From NCBI RefSeq assembly GCF_002086285.1, contig NZ_MVHU01000035.1, positions 1-44,082 of the forward strand: a stretch of DNA of 44,082 bases, in the 5' to 3' direction. Position 1 is the stretch's first letter; each line of letters opens with the position of its first letter. Of this stretch, positions 8,761 to 15,784 are shown piece after piece. Source of the stretch: Mycolicibacter kumamotonensis (GTDB lineage: Bacteria; Actinomycetota; Actinomycetes; Mycobacteriales; Mycobacteriaceae). A model generated the notes under the pieces. It ran no database searches. It saw nothing but the letters and a program-made list of their open reading frames with translations, and was not told the DNA's origin. The translations under genes and the position numbers were made by a program.

Positions 8761-8813
8761 GCCCCGGCGGTCTCGGAGCGCGGGACGGGGCGCTACAACG
8801 AGACCGCCGGGGC
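8761..8813 (+). terminator. Perfect 15-bp inverted repeat, probable terminator
   Basis: GCCCCGGCGGTCTCG at 8761-8775 is exactly complementary to 8799-8813. A second 5-bp stem (AGCGC 8777-8781 with GCGCT 8790-8794) is stacked inside, and the loop is G-rich. It follows the last stop of the plus-strand cluster directly. There is no T tract, which is common for mycobacterial terminators. An RNA structural element is the alternative. Confidence 0.7.
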
Positions 8814-8833
8814 GGCATGGGAAAGATGGAACG

Positions 8834-9091
8834 GTGACGGGAAGCGAGCAAATGAAAACAGGCGACTGGCGCGATGACTTCGACTACCACCATCGTCCGT
8901 TCAGCCCAACGGGCCTTGTGGACGTTCTGAATGAAGCGCAGCGTCAGTGGCCCGGCTGCCTCGTCGGTCGGTCGGCCAGCGGCACGGGCAACCTCAACGT
9001 CTACACGGCCGACGGACGTGAGTACGTAGCCCGGATCGAACAGCACGATCCGCCCGAACTGGTCGTGTTCGAAACGGCGTTCGCGGTCTGA
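8834..9091 (+). CDS. Small phage protein of unknown function
   Basis: 85 residues from a GTG. An internal ATG at 8852 has a GGAAG seven bases upstream and may be the real start. It is soluble, acidic and Trp/Tyr-containing, with a compact beta-rich pattern (LVGRSASGTGNLNVYTADG). Its last 91 bases overlap the end of the convergent gene at 9001-9312. It lies beyond the inverted repeat and so is probably a separate transcription unit. Confidence 0.5.
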   Translation: MTGSEQMKTGDWRDDFDYHHRPFSPTGLVDVLNEAQRQWPGCLVGRSASGTGNLNVYTADGREYVARIEQHDPPELVVFETAFAV

Positions 9092-9312
9092 CGCCATCGC
9101 AACCGAGTAACCCCGTGCAGCACATCCCACCGCTCGGGAAGAAGATCAACCAGGTGTAGCGCGACGTAGCCCACCACACCGTAAGTCAGCAGCGGATGTG
9201 CGAGTCGGTGTCGAGTGCAGGCTTCGCTCAACGTCTCGCCCGGGCCACAGGTTAAGTCCCACGCCGCCACCCCGCCAGCCAGCACGAGCCAGGCCCGATC
9301 CGCCGGCCTCAT
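9001..9312 (-). CDS. Small phage membrane protein
   Basis: 103 residues. The first 75 resemble a common mycobacteriophage family beginning with RPADRAWLVLAGGVAAWDLTC. It has a first hydrophobic segment at residues 6-22, a GETLSEA loop, and a second at about 40-60 (PLLTYGVVGYVALHLV). The usual family end is near the RLRWR motif. Here the frame runs on for about 28 more residues, antisense to the plus-strand gene ending at 9091. It overlaps the gene upstream by four bases. Function unknown. Confidence 0.65.
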   Translation of the reverse strand: MRPADRAWLVLAGGVAAWDLTCGPGETLSEACTRHRLAHPLLTYGVVGYVALHLVDLLPERWDVLHGVTRLRWRQTANAVSNTTSSGGSCCSIRATYSRPSAV

Positions 9313-9512
9313 CGCACGAACCCGAATCCGCCGCGGTCACCCCACGGCGCGTATCGGTCATCGGGGCTGATCGGCGCGCAGTCGCGCTCAAAGTTGTGTC
9401 CGCTGCCGCCGCCCATGGTCGGCTCGTTGTTGCACTCAACGACGTCGGCGTCGTCGCGGTTGAACTCCACGGACCAGATTTCTCGGCCGAGGACAACGAA
9501 TCGCAGCCTCAC
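9309..9512 (-). CDS. Small phage protein (MRLRF-type) of unknown function
   Basis: 67 residues of a type often seen at the right end of mycobacteriophage late regions. It opens with a beta-strand core (MRLRFVVLGREIWSVEF) and continues with a Gly/Asp-rich tail. It overlaps its neighbours on both sides by the ATGA arrangement, so it belongs to the chain running from the nuclease gene at 11230 to 9001. No catalytic motif is visible. Confidence 0.6.
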   Translation of the reverse strand: MRLRFVVLGREIWSVEFNRDDADVVECNNEPTMGGGSGHNFERDCAPISPDDRYAPWGDRGGFGFVR

Positions 9513-9727
9513 TGGTCATCCTCGCAATACCGCAGCTCATCCACCGCGCACAGCAGCCCGGTCGTGATGTAGTCGGCTTGACCGTCGGCAACAAACAGGG
9601 CGGTGCAGGCTTCCAGGTCGCCGTCACTGTTGACCCGTTCGGCGCCGATGAGGCAGACGAAGTGGTTGACATGCCAGCCGGGATGGTCGGCGTTCAGGGC
9701 GGCTTGGATGCCGTCAATGAGGCTCAC
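9509..9727 (-). CDS. Small phage protein of unknown function
   Basis: 72 residues, not recognised. Three cysteines are spread over the sequence (FVCLIGAE, EACTALF, LLCAVDELRYC), the composition is acidic and there is no signal peptide. Start and stop overlap the adjacent genes by four bases, indicating coupled translation. Confidence 0.55.
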   Translation of the reverse strand: MSLIDGIQAALNADHPGWHVNHFVCLIGAERVNSDGDLEACTALFVADGQADYITTGLLCAVDELRYCEDDQ

Positions 9728-10083
9728 GTGCGTTGAGCCCGTGAGTCGACATCCGTTAAGCGCGAGTCGTAAGCGGGGTGTGTATCCATGAATTCAGCGA
9801 GCGCGAATGCGTGCCATGCCACCGCGATAATGTGTGGCGATCCGGTTTCGGTGTCGATATCCTCACCCGACCAGAACTGCCACAAGTGCCGGTTGAGCGC
9901 GGCGAACGACAACTTCCAGTCGTAGCCTCTACGCCAGTTGTGATCGTCGTACTTCTTCGCCCCAACGCCATAATGGCGCGCAAGTAACCGCAGTGGCTCA
10001 GCGGGAATGAGGTCATAGCGCTCGTCGTTGCCCGCCTTCTGGCCGCCGGTTGGCGAAGTGTTGATGGACTCATTCGCGCTCAT
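9724..10083 (-). CDS. dATP/dGTP diphosphohydrolase N-terminal domain-like protein (DUF5664)
   Basis: 119 residues. The core (ERYDLIPAEPLRLLARHYG, then GAKKYDDHNWRRGYDW) and the following helix (ALNRHLWQFWSGEDID) match the phage family PF18909/DUF5664, an all-alpha NTP-pyrophosphatase-like fold. The related MazZ hydrolyses dGTP or dATP in some phages, but activity in this branch is not established. A purine-nucleotide role is supported by the adjacent DUF4406 gene. It overlaps both neighbours by four bases. Confidence 0.7.
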   Translation of the reverse strand: MSANESINTSPTGGQKAGNDERYDLIPAEPLRLLARHYGVGAKKYDDHNWRRGYDWKLSFAALNRHLWQFWSGEDIDTETGSPHIIAVAWHAFALAEFMDTHPAYDSRLTDVDSRAQRT

Positions 10084-10394
10084 AACGCCTCGCCTTCGGG
10101 GTATGTGATAGACATACCTAGGGCTGTTGCAACATGATGCTCAAGCTGCGAGCCCTTGCTGCTCTTCCAGCCGGGCAAGAACACAATGTGCGAGCACAGC
10201 ACCAAGACGGCGAGGTCGCGACGTAGGTACCAGTCGGTCGGCATCAGCGGTTCCGCAGGATGAATCTCCGCAGGTGAGATGACTGACTTCCCCGCCTCGC
10301 GCAGCTCGGCGGCTTTCGCCTCAAACGCGGGGTAATTGAAGTCGACGTACCCGGTCATCGGACCGGCGATGTAATAGATGTCGGGACTCGTCAT
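10080..10394 (-). CDS. DUF4406 / nucleoside 2-deoxyribosyltransferase-like protein
   Basis: 104 residues from the ATG at 10394, which overlaps the upstream stop by ATGA; the longer open frame upstream is a shadow of the nuclease gene. The family signatures are present: YIAGPMTG at the N-terminus, a central Asp before CSHIVFLPGW, and SSKGSQLEHHVATALG, which carries the conserved Glu. The fold is that of nucleoside 2-deoxyribosyltransferases. The substrate is unknown; nucleotide salvage or modification is inferred from fold and neighbour. Confidence 0.78.
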   Translation of the reverse strand: MTSPDIYYIAGPMTGYVDFNYPAFEAKAAELREAGKSVISPAEIHPAEPLMPTDWYLRRDLAVLVLCSHIVFLPGWKSSKGSQLEHHVATALGMSITYPEGEAL

Positions 10395-11230
10395 GTCACA
10401 CTCCGCAACTCGGTCGTGAGCTTGCTGCGCTTCCCTCGTGACACCGAGCCGCAGTGCGGGCACTTGTACGCCTGGTAGGCATACGCGGCGGTGTAGACCT
10501 TCTTCTTGAGCGCCCGCAGCCCCGACTTGCCGCACTTGGTGCAGCGCAGCACTTCATCGTCGGGGTCGCTGCGGTAGAGCGCGATGTTGAGGTTGGTCCA
10601 GGGCAGGTGCTCGTCAAGCAGGCGTTCGGTCAAAATGACATCATGCTTGCAATAATCGGTCATGATCTTCTGCGCCGCCCGTTGCTGAGCTCGCGTCCCA
10701 TGCCGAATGTCGTGCCACAGGTCCGATCCGCCGTGTGGGACTTTGCCGTCGTGCAGCCAGTAGCGCGCCGACCATTCGAGCTTGCAGCTCATCAACCCCG
10801 CTTTGAATCGCCGCTTGACGATCTTGAACAGGTCGACCGACTTGTACGGTGCGGGTCTGCCCATGCCGAGGCGGGCGCATTCGGCTTCGACCCATTGCAG
10901 GTCGAAGCGGTCGCCGTTGTAGGTGACCACGATGTCTGCGGCGTCGAGTAGTTTCCAGATGGCCCGCAGCATCTTCTCGTACTGGACCGGGTCGACGTTG
11001 TGCTTGTCATCCTCGTCCCAGGCGGCGTGGAAGATGTCTTTGTCTTCACCTCGCCAGCGCGCGGACAGGCACAGGATGCGCGCCGGGACCAGGACACGCT
11101 GCATGGGCGTGTACTTGCTGAACAGGGAGAATGTCTCGATGATTGCGCGTTGAGTCTCTATGTCAAAAGTGAGCACCCGGGCGGTGGTGTCGAGTTCGCG
11201 CAGGCCCGCCAACTCGGCGGCCAGACTCAC
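10391..11230 (-). CDS. DnaQ-like (RNase H fold) 3'-5' exonuclease with C-terminal zinc ribbon
   Basis: 279 residues. The ExoI motif is TFDIET (about 19-24), ExoII lies in VVTYNGDRFDLQW (about 100-112), and a late Asp lies in DYCKHDVILTERLL (about 190-203). Together these are the acidic metal ligands of DEDD nucleases. After residue 225 there is a zinc ribbon: CTKCGKSG and CPHCGS. It resembles mycobacteriophage proteins annotated as RNase H-like or exonuclease. It may act in DNA processing or host nucleic-acid breakdown. It heads a chain of genes overlapping by four bases. Confidence 0.8.
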   Translation of the reverse strand: MSLAAELAGLRELDTTARVLTFDIETQRAIIETFSLFSKYTPMQRVLVPARILCLSARWRGEDKDIFHAAWDEDDKHNVDPVQYEKMLRAIWKLLDAADIVVTYNGDRFDLQWVEAECARLGMGRPAPYKSVDLFKIVKRRFKAGLMSCKLEWSARYWLHDGKVPHGGSDLWHDIRHGTRAQQRAAQKIMTDYCKHDVILTERLLDEHLPWTNLNIALYRSDPDDEVLRCTKCGKSGLRALKKKVYTAAYAYQAYKCPHCGSVSRGKRSKLTTELRSVT

Positions 11231-11454
11231 GACTTCGCCTTACGGCACTCGCGAATGTGCTTGCGGAAGGACGACTCGTTGCGGTCCAGGCCGTTCTCCT
11301 TGCACACCCTGTACACCGCCGACCCGGGTATCTCGTCGTCAAGGCAGGCGTCGAACTCGGCGCGGTCAGCCTCGGACAGTGCGTCTCGCCAGCGGCACAC
11401 ACCGCACTTAGGCACCGGCTTTCGCAACTCCGCCAACTCATCGGATAACGCCAT
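11227..11454 (-). CDS. Small CxxC-containing phage protein
   Basis: 75 residues. The ATG at 11454 is preceded by AGGAGG at four-base spacing. It has a CGVCRW motif near residue 17, then a predicted helix-turn-helix-like helical region (SAVYRVCKENGLDRNESSFRKH), ending in basic residues. This looks like a small DNA-binding protein of the type found in actinophages, where a CxxC segment precedes a short helical module. The DNA-binding role is an inference. The stop overlaps the nuclease start by ATGA. Confidence 0.6.
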   Translation of the reverse strand: MALSDELAELRKPVPKCGVCRWRDALSEADRAEFDACLDDEIPGSAVYRVCKENGLDRNESSFRKHIRECRKAKS

Positions 11455-11462
11455 CGTCCCTC

Positions 11463-11621
11463 CTACCGTTCGCCTTCGATGAACCGGTCGAGCAGCCGAT
11501 CCAAGAGCTGTGAGTAGCCAAACTCTGCCGTGCAGTCGCCACTGAGCCGCGCAGCCTTAAGCCCGCGCCAAGCGATAGTGATGCGGTCGGTCAGTGGCAG
11601 CGTGGACGGGACGTAGACCAT
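11463..11621 (-). CDS. Small phage protein of unknown function
   Basis: 52 residues from the ATG at 11621, preferred because it starts after the stop of the upstream gene (11632) and has a GAGG about eight bases away. An in-frame ATG at 11660 would overlap that gene. Amphipathic helices make up most of it (FGYSQLLDRLLDRFIEGER). It has no membrane segment and no recognised family. Confidence 0.5.
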   Translation of the reverse strand: MVYVPSTLPLTDRITIAWRGLKAARLSGDCTAEFGYSQLLDRLLDRFIEGER

Positions 11622-11631
11622 GACATCCGCC

Positions 11632-11922
11632 TCACCGTCCGTACAGCCGTGGACGATCAAGCTTGTCCACCCGGCGCTCCAGCGATCCCACGTCCTTGCG
11701 GATGTCGCCGATGGTGTCGGAGATCAGGTCGATCTTGCCCTCCATGCCGTCGAGCTGGTGGCGCATGTTCGGCTCGTCGGGGTGGCTGTTCTTCACCTGA
11801 CTGTGGACGTCGTTGAGCTGCTTGCCCTGCTTGACGTTCTGGATGAACAGCGTCAGGATCGGCCCGGCGACGAACAGGAACATGCCTGCCAGTCCCACGT
11901 AATCGTGGGGCAGCTCCGTCAC
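11632..11922 (-). CDS. DUF2746-like membrane protein, holin-associated
   Basis: 96 residues from a GTG that overlaps the stop of the upstream holin-like gene by four bases. It has a single N-terminal membrane segment (VGLAGMFLFVAGPILTLFI, about 9-28). A charged coiled-coil tail follows, with heptads such as GKIDLISDTIGDIRKDVGSL. This layout is that of DUF2746 proteins found beside holins in mycobacteriophage lysis cassettes. It may tune holin action or act as a second holin; the role is inferred from position. Confidence 0.72.
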   Translation of the reverse strand: MTELPHDYVGLAGMFLFVAGPILTLFIQNVKQGKQLNDVHSQVKNSHPDEPNMRHQLDGMEGKIDLISDTIGDIRKDVGSLERRVDKLDRPRLYGR

Positions 11923-12206
11923 CGCTTCGCCGTCCAGTGCGTGACAATCGCGGTGGCGACGATGCCGACATAGGCGATGACGACGGAAGCGGTGCCGTCG
12001 ATGCCAGGCATGAGCTGAAGTGCGGACACGACGGACAGCGCTGAGCCGGCTGCGGCGACGATGCCCTCTTTGACCTTGCCTAGGCGTGATGCCCATGCCG
12101 CCGGGATGATGGTGACGAGCAGCGCGAGGATCATGCCGACGGTCTTGATGGCGGTGTTGATGCGGGATTCAGTGCTGGTTTCTGGGTCGGGTTGTGCGTG
12201 GGTCAT
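11919..12206 (-). CDS. Holin-like membrane protein
   Basis: 95 residues from the ATG at 12206 (GAAAGG seven bases upstream). The much longer open frame is a shadow of lysin B. After a polar N-terminus there are two or three hydrophobic segments: VGMILALLVTIIPAAWA (about 23-39), AAAGSALSVVSALQLM (about 51-66) and ASVVIAYVGIVATAIVTHW (about 73-91). Small size, multiple membrane segments and position after lysin B fit a holin that triggers lysis. The exact holin class is not assignable by eye. Confidence 0.75.
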   Translation of the reverse strand: MTHAQPDPETSTESRINTAIKTVGMILALLVTIIPAAWASRLGKVKEGIVAAAGSALSVVSALQLMPGIDGTASVVIAYVGIVATAIVTHWTAKR

Positions 12207-12217
12207 GGGCGTGCCTT

Positions 12218-12376
12218 TCAGTCGGTGCAGTCGTGCTCGGGGTAGTTGCCGTCGCGGACGTAGCAGGGTTTGCCGCACTTGGGGCAGTCGCGGATGTCGC
12301 CGACGTGGCCGCCCGTCGGTATCGCGAACTGGGCGGCTTCGGCCACGTTGTGTGGGCAGTTCTGGCCGGGAGTCAC
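12218..12376 (-). CDS. 52-residue zinc-ribbon-like protein in the lysis cassette
   Basis: The GTG at 12376 overlaps the lysin B stop as GTGA, and the stop is 11 bases before the holin start, so the gene exactly fills the gap. The product has seven His/Cys-type ligands: an N-terminal CPHN, then CPKCGKPC, and a final HDC. This pattern is well suited to bind one zinc ion. It is shorter than usual gene-calling limits and easily missed. Function unknown; it may bind nucleic acid or stabilise a lysis protein. Confidence 0.65.
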   Translation of the reverse strand: MTPGQNCPHNVAEAAQFAIPTGGHVGDIRDCPKCGKPCYVRDGNYPEHDCTD

Positions 12377-13467
12377 GCTGCGGCCTGCGCGGTGAGCAGA
12401 TCGCGCACCCAGTTGATGCCGCCGGTGATGTCGTAGGGGGCGTAATGAGCCGCACCCTGCCCGTCCATGAGGAAGCCGATGCCCGAAACGATGGCGTTGA
12501 AGATCGCCACGACTTCCTCGAATGGCGTGCTGAACAGGTCGCTGATCTGCGCGACGAGGCTCGCCGGATCGGAGAAGAAATCGGCGCGGGCGACGGCCTG
12601 ATACACGGCCGCCTTGACCTCTCCGGACTTGCCATCCTCGCAGTCGGCGAACAGGTCACCCTTGCGCCACACATCCATCCAGTAGTCCGGCTTGGGTGGC
12701 ATGCTAGCCTGCCCGAGTCGCCTGTACGGGTCAAGTCCGTGCGACTCACGATCGCCCGCTTGCGCGACGGACCACGGCGCAATGGACCCGGCAGCCCTGG
12801 ACGGGTTGCCGTAGCAGACGACGGAGATGAGGTCACGGGCGCGCGGCTCGTGAATCTGGCCGGGCTGTAGGAACTGCTCGTAGAAGTCGGTGACGACCGT
12901 CGCGCCCTGCGAGAAGCCCATGAGGACGAATGGCGTGCCGAGCGGGAACGGGTGTCCGGCTTCGGTGGTGGGGTTGCCGAGCAGACGGGCGAGTTCGTTG
13001 ACTCCGGACGGGTTGTTGAAGGGGATTGACACCGAGTCGTATCCGACGGGTTGCCACCAGCAGTGGCCTTCGGCTTCGAGGATGCGGGCCGTGTCGGCGC
13101 ATGGTCCGGCCATGAGGTCGCTGAGGTGCCCTTCGACGGTCAGCACCACGGGCCGAACGGGCTCCGGCGGCGCGGGCGGCGGGTAGGAGCCCAGTCGAAC
13201 GCGGACGGCGTAGTCGGCGACAGCGAGTCCGTTCGGATCGCGGGGCGGGGTGAGGCCGACGCGGGTGCCGAATTCCTCGATGGCGGCGGCGGTCAGCTCG
13301 GTGTAGGTGTCACCGTGCGTGACGCCCATGTCGCGCGCCCACTGGTACTTGTCGTGCAGCTTCTCGCGGATGAGTGTGACGCGGTGCCAGTCGGGGTCGT
13401 TGCGTGGGACATCAGGATCGGTGTCGCCGACGCCGACGCCAATCCAGTTACCGCTTGCGTCTTCCAT
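12373..13467 (-). CDS. lysB: Lysin B, mycolylarabinogalactan esterase
   Basis: 364 residues from the ATG at 13467, which has GGAGG seven bases upstream; upstream codons belong to the HNH gene frame. The N-terminal part (about 30-75, WHRVTLIREKLHDKYQW and following helices) looks like a peptidoglycan-binding module. The cutinase-type alpha/beta hydrolase then follows, with nucleophile motif GFSQG near residue 180, a candidate Asp in the LFADCEDG segment and a late His in GAAHYAPYDI. Family members cut the ester bond between mycolic acids and arabinogalactan, releasing phage through the outer membrane at the end of lysis. Confidence 0.9.
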   Translation of the reverse strand: MEDASGNWIGVGVGDTDPDVPRNDPDWHRVTLIREKLHDKYQWARDMGVTHGDTYTELTAAAIEEFGTRVGLTPPRDPNGLAVADYAVRVRLGSYPPPAPPEPVRPVVLTVEGHLSDLMAGPCADTARILEAEGHCWWQPVGYDSVSIPFNNPSGVNELARLLGNPTTEAGHPFPLGTPFVLMGFSQGATVVTDFYEQFLQPGQIHEPRARDLISVVCYGNPSRAAGSIAPWSVAQAGDRESHGLDPYRRLGQASMPPKPDYWMDVWRKGDLFADCEDGKSGEVKAAVYQAVARADFFSDPASLVAQISDLFSTPFEEVVAIFNAIVSGIGFLMDGQGAAHYAPYDITGGINWVRDLLTAQAAA

Positions 13468-13978
13468 GTGCGCGCCTCCAGTATTCATTTCGATGACATG
13501 TGCGGCAGACCCGCTGAGTCTTGCCATTCCGCCTGACGTAGATTCGTGTGTTGACTGCGTCGAACGGATGTCCATTGATGCAGTGGGTTTTCGACGCCAT
13601 GCCGTGAGTTCCGTGGCGGACCGCATCGTGCAAGTTTTCGGACTGCGTCCCCCATGCCGGGTTGTCCAAACGATTGTTCTGCGGGTTGCCGTCAAGATGG
13701 CGACACACCGTGCCATTCGGTCGTGCGGTGTCGAAGGCCTCAAGAACGAGGTTGTTGACGAGCGCGCGATAGGTCCGACGGTCGCGGCGCATTGAGACGG
13801 TCCGGTATCCGCCGCATTTAGCGGACCATGGCTTGAGCATCTTCCCGTGAAACGTTTGAACAACGCCATCAATGTTGATCACCACACGGGTTACGCTCCG
13901 CACCCGCCCCAGGTCGCTGACCTCGTACGAGCCTTCGAACCCGACTACCGGGCGCCATTCCTCATGGGTAGCATTCAC
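13448..13978 (-). CDS. NUMOD4-HNH homing endonuclease (copy A)
   Basis: 176 residues, GTG start. The NUMOD4 DNA-binding motif is at the N-terminus (EEWRPVVGFEGSYEVSDLGR). An HNH_3 nuclease core follows at about 75-115 (VCRHLDGNPQNNRLDN), then a zinc-finger-like end (CINGHPFD and CRTCHRN). It sits between lysin A and lysin B, and its last 20 bases overlap the lysin B start. A free-standing homing endonuclease that spreads itself among phages is the usual role. It shares about 92 bases of leader and start with the copy at 15785-16318. Confidence 0.88.
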   Translation of the reverse strand: MNATHEEWRPVVGFEGSYEVSDLGRVRSVTRVVINIDGVVQTFHGKMLKPWSAKCGGYRTVSMRRDRRTYRALVNNLVLEAFDTARPNGTVCRHLDGNPQNNRLDNPAWGTQSENLHDAVRHGTHGMASKTHCINGHPFDAVNTRIYVRRNGKTQRVCRTCHRNEYWRRAHGRRKR

Positions 13979-14053
13979 TGCTAGCCCCTCTCTGCCGTAA
14001 TCAGTGAGTGGGTCAGGGGCCGGTCAGCGTTGGCGCGCTTTCCGGTCCCGTCT
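13961..14053 (-). repeat. HNH leader repeat, copy A
   Basis: This 92-base segment, covering the start of the HNH gene and its leader, is about 85% identical to 16301-16392. It can form a hairpin: GGGGCCGG at 14016-14023 against a nearly complementary segment at 14042-14049, with one mismatch. The most conserved part is the hairpin and its loop (GGTCAGCGTTGGCGCGCTTT). Confidence 0.85.
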
Positions 14054-14088
14054 TGATTGATTTTACTTGTCGCGCACGACAATCGGCG

Positions 14089-15315
14089 TCACTTGTCCGC
14101 CTTCCGAATGTGCGCCGCCAGCCCATCCCGCAGCGTCAGTTCCTCGCCCTTGGCGTTCTTACCGAGCGAGGACTCCGGACCCCACACGTTCGGGCCGAGT
14201 TGCTGCTTGATCCAGCGCACGCCGTCGAGCAGTTCGTGTTGTTCGGCGTCGGTCAGTGCCATGAGGGGGCCTCCGGTGTCAGGGTTGGGCGGCACTACGG
14301 GGGGTTGCGTGCCAAGATCGATGGCGTACTGGATGAGCACGTCGAACGGGAAGTTCGGGCCGGGGTCGGTGTGGTCGGTGCCGCCCCAGACGCGGGTGTC
14401 GCCGTGGCCGAGGATTCCGGGCAGGTGCGCGGCGTCGACCCGACGCAGGGGGATGTTGTATTTGTCGGCCCAGTAGCGGACGACCGTCGCGCCGGCGCGC
14501 AGCATCTTGTCCTGCGCGAGCCACTCGTCGCGGGTTTGGGACGCGGAGCCGACGAAGCACAGATGCAACAGGATGTCGTTGCCCTTGTTTCCCGTGCTCC
14601 AGGTCGCCCAGTCGTCGGTGTTCTGCCGTATGCGTTCTCCGTCGACGCCGACCATGACGTGGTAACTACCGGTGCGACTGGTGCATTGGTAGGTGGTGAC
14701 GTTGTCGTCGGTCTCGTCGTCGGCTTGTGCAGAGGTGACGCCTTCGGTGTCGTGGATGCAGATGCCGACGATGTTGGCGGTGTTGCGTGGTCCGCCGAAT
14801 GCGAACTCTTGGCTGCGGTCGGTGTCGTAGTAGGTCGCGGACGGTATATTTTCTGGCATATTTTCAGCCCCTTTTGTCAGCCGGTCGTAGAGCGCCTGCG
14901 CCTCACCCATGCGCTGGTCGTAGCGGTCGGGGTATGCGGATTGCTGCACCTGTTGGGCGTAGCTACCCGGCGAGCGCGACGTGTTGTTGTAGTCCAGGCG
15001 CGCGAGGCGGTCGAAGAACAGGCGTGTGCTGGACACGGGGTCTTGGCAGGTTTCGACCGGACCCCACCACCAGCCCATGCTGCTCATCACGACCTGCTGC
15101 TGTTGGACCCCGACGCTCATGCCGTCGCTACCCACGGCGTCGTGTGGGAGGTCTAGGGAGCCGGGCACTTTCGCGTTGGCGTAGACGGTCAGGTTGGATT
15201 CGACCAGTCCGACCGATAGTCCGATCACGATGCCGCGCGGCGTGATCCCTGCGGCTTGCCCGCCCGCGATGATGATGCGAGCGATGTCGTCTTTAGTCCA
15301 GCGGCGCGCGCTCAT
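14089..15315 (-). CDS. lysA: Lysin A, peptidoglycan hydrolase with amidase domain
   Basis: 408 residues, modular. The N-terminal domain (about 1-145) has the alpha-helical lysozyme/transglycosylase-like pattern common in mycobacteriophage lysin A (GLSVGLVESNL with a likely catalytic Glu). The middle domain (about 165-330) is an amidase_2 N-acetylmuramoyl-L-alanine amidase with zinc ligands in ICIHDTEG and a late HGDTRVWGGTDHTDPG segment. The C-terminus of about 70 residues is a probable cell-wall-binding tail. The ATG overlaps the stop of the NlpC/P60 gene by four bases. No signal peptide, so release depends on the holin. Confidence 0.9.
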   Translation of the reverse strand: MSARRWTKDDIARIIIAGGQAAGITPRGIVIGLSVGLVESNLTVYANAKVPGSLDLPHDAVGSDGMSVGVQQQQVVMSSMGWWWGPVETCQDPVSSTRLFFDRLARLDYNNTSRSPGSYAQQVQQSAYPDRYDQRMGEAQALYDRLTKGAENMPENIPSATYYDTDRSQEFAFGGPRNTANIVGICIHDTEGVTSAQADDETDDNVTTYQCTSRTGSYHVMVGVDGERIRQNTDDWATWSTGNKGNDILLHLCFVGSASQTRDEWLAQDKMLRAGATVVRYWADKYNIPLRRVDAAHLPGILGHGDTRVWGGTDHTDPGPNFPFDVLIQYAIDLGTQPPVVPPNPDTGGPLMALTDAEQHELLDGVRWIKQQLGPNVWGPESSLGKNAKGEELTLRDGLAAHIRKADK

Positions 15316-15725
15316 ACCAACCTCCGTGCATTGCGATACGGCCCCACCGCGTCAATCGGCACCTCAGCCACCGGTCGCCCGTATGTGCTTGCGTGGATGA
15401 CGTGCCCCTCGCCCGCGTACAGGCCGACGTGGCTGGCGTCGGGGTAGAACACGATGACGTCTCCGGGCTCGAGGTCGGCGCGGGCGACGGGCATCCCCGC
15501 GACTGCTTGCTGTTGGCTGGTGCGGGGCACGCTGATTCCGGCTTGTGCGTGCGCCCAGACGACGAGTCCTGAGCAGTCCATGCCGCGCAGGTCTGTGCCG
15601 CCCCATCGGTATGGCACGCCGACCGCGGTGCGTGCTGCTGCGACTACCTCGGTGGGGTCGGCGTTAGCCATCGGCGCGGCGAGCAGCCACGCGGTGATGG
15701 CCAGCGCGGCGAGTGCGCGGGACAC
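15312..15725 (-). CDS. Exported NlpC/P60 endopeptidase
   Basis: 137 residues from a GTG with GGAG six bases upstream. It begins with a Sec signal peptide (MSRALAALAITAWLLAAPMA, cleavage at ANA-DP). The rest is a minimal NlpC/P60 domain: VGVPYRWGG, catalytic Cys in GMDCSGLVVW, His in ASHVGLYAG and the third residue in GHVIHAS. It should cut D-Glu-mDap bonds in peptidoglycan. The signal peptide is unusual for a phage lysis enzyme; the protein could reach the wall without the holin, or could be host-derived (RipD-like). The stop overlaps the lysin A start. Confidence 0.87.
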   Translation of the reverse strand: MSRALAALAITAWLLAAPMANADPTEVVAAARTAVGVPYRWGGTDLRGMDCSGLVVWAHAQAGISVPRTSQQQAVAGMPVARADLEPGDVIVFYPDASHVGLYAGEGHVIHASTYGRPVAEVPIDAVGPYRNARRLV

Positions 15726-15784
15726 TCCGGTCTCCGTCGAGGTCGGCTAGTGCGCAATCGCCCCACCGGACCAGTCGGACGCAA

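Noticed and set aside
13468..13872. N-terminal extension of lysin B to 499 residues
   Set aside because: The extra codons lie within the HNH gene in another frame; GGAGG seven bases before the ATG at 13467 fixes the start.
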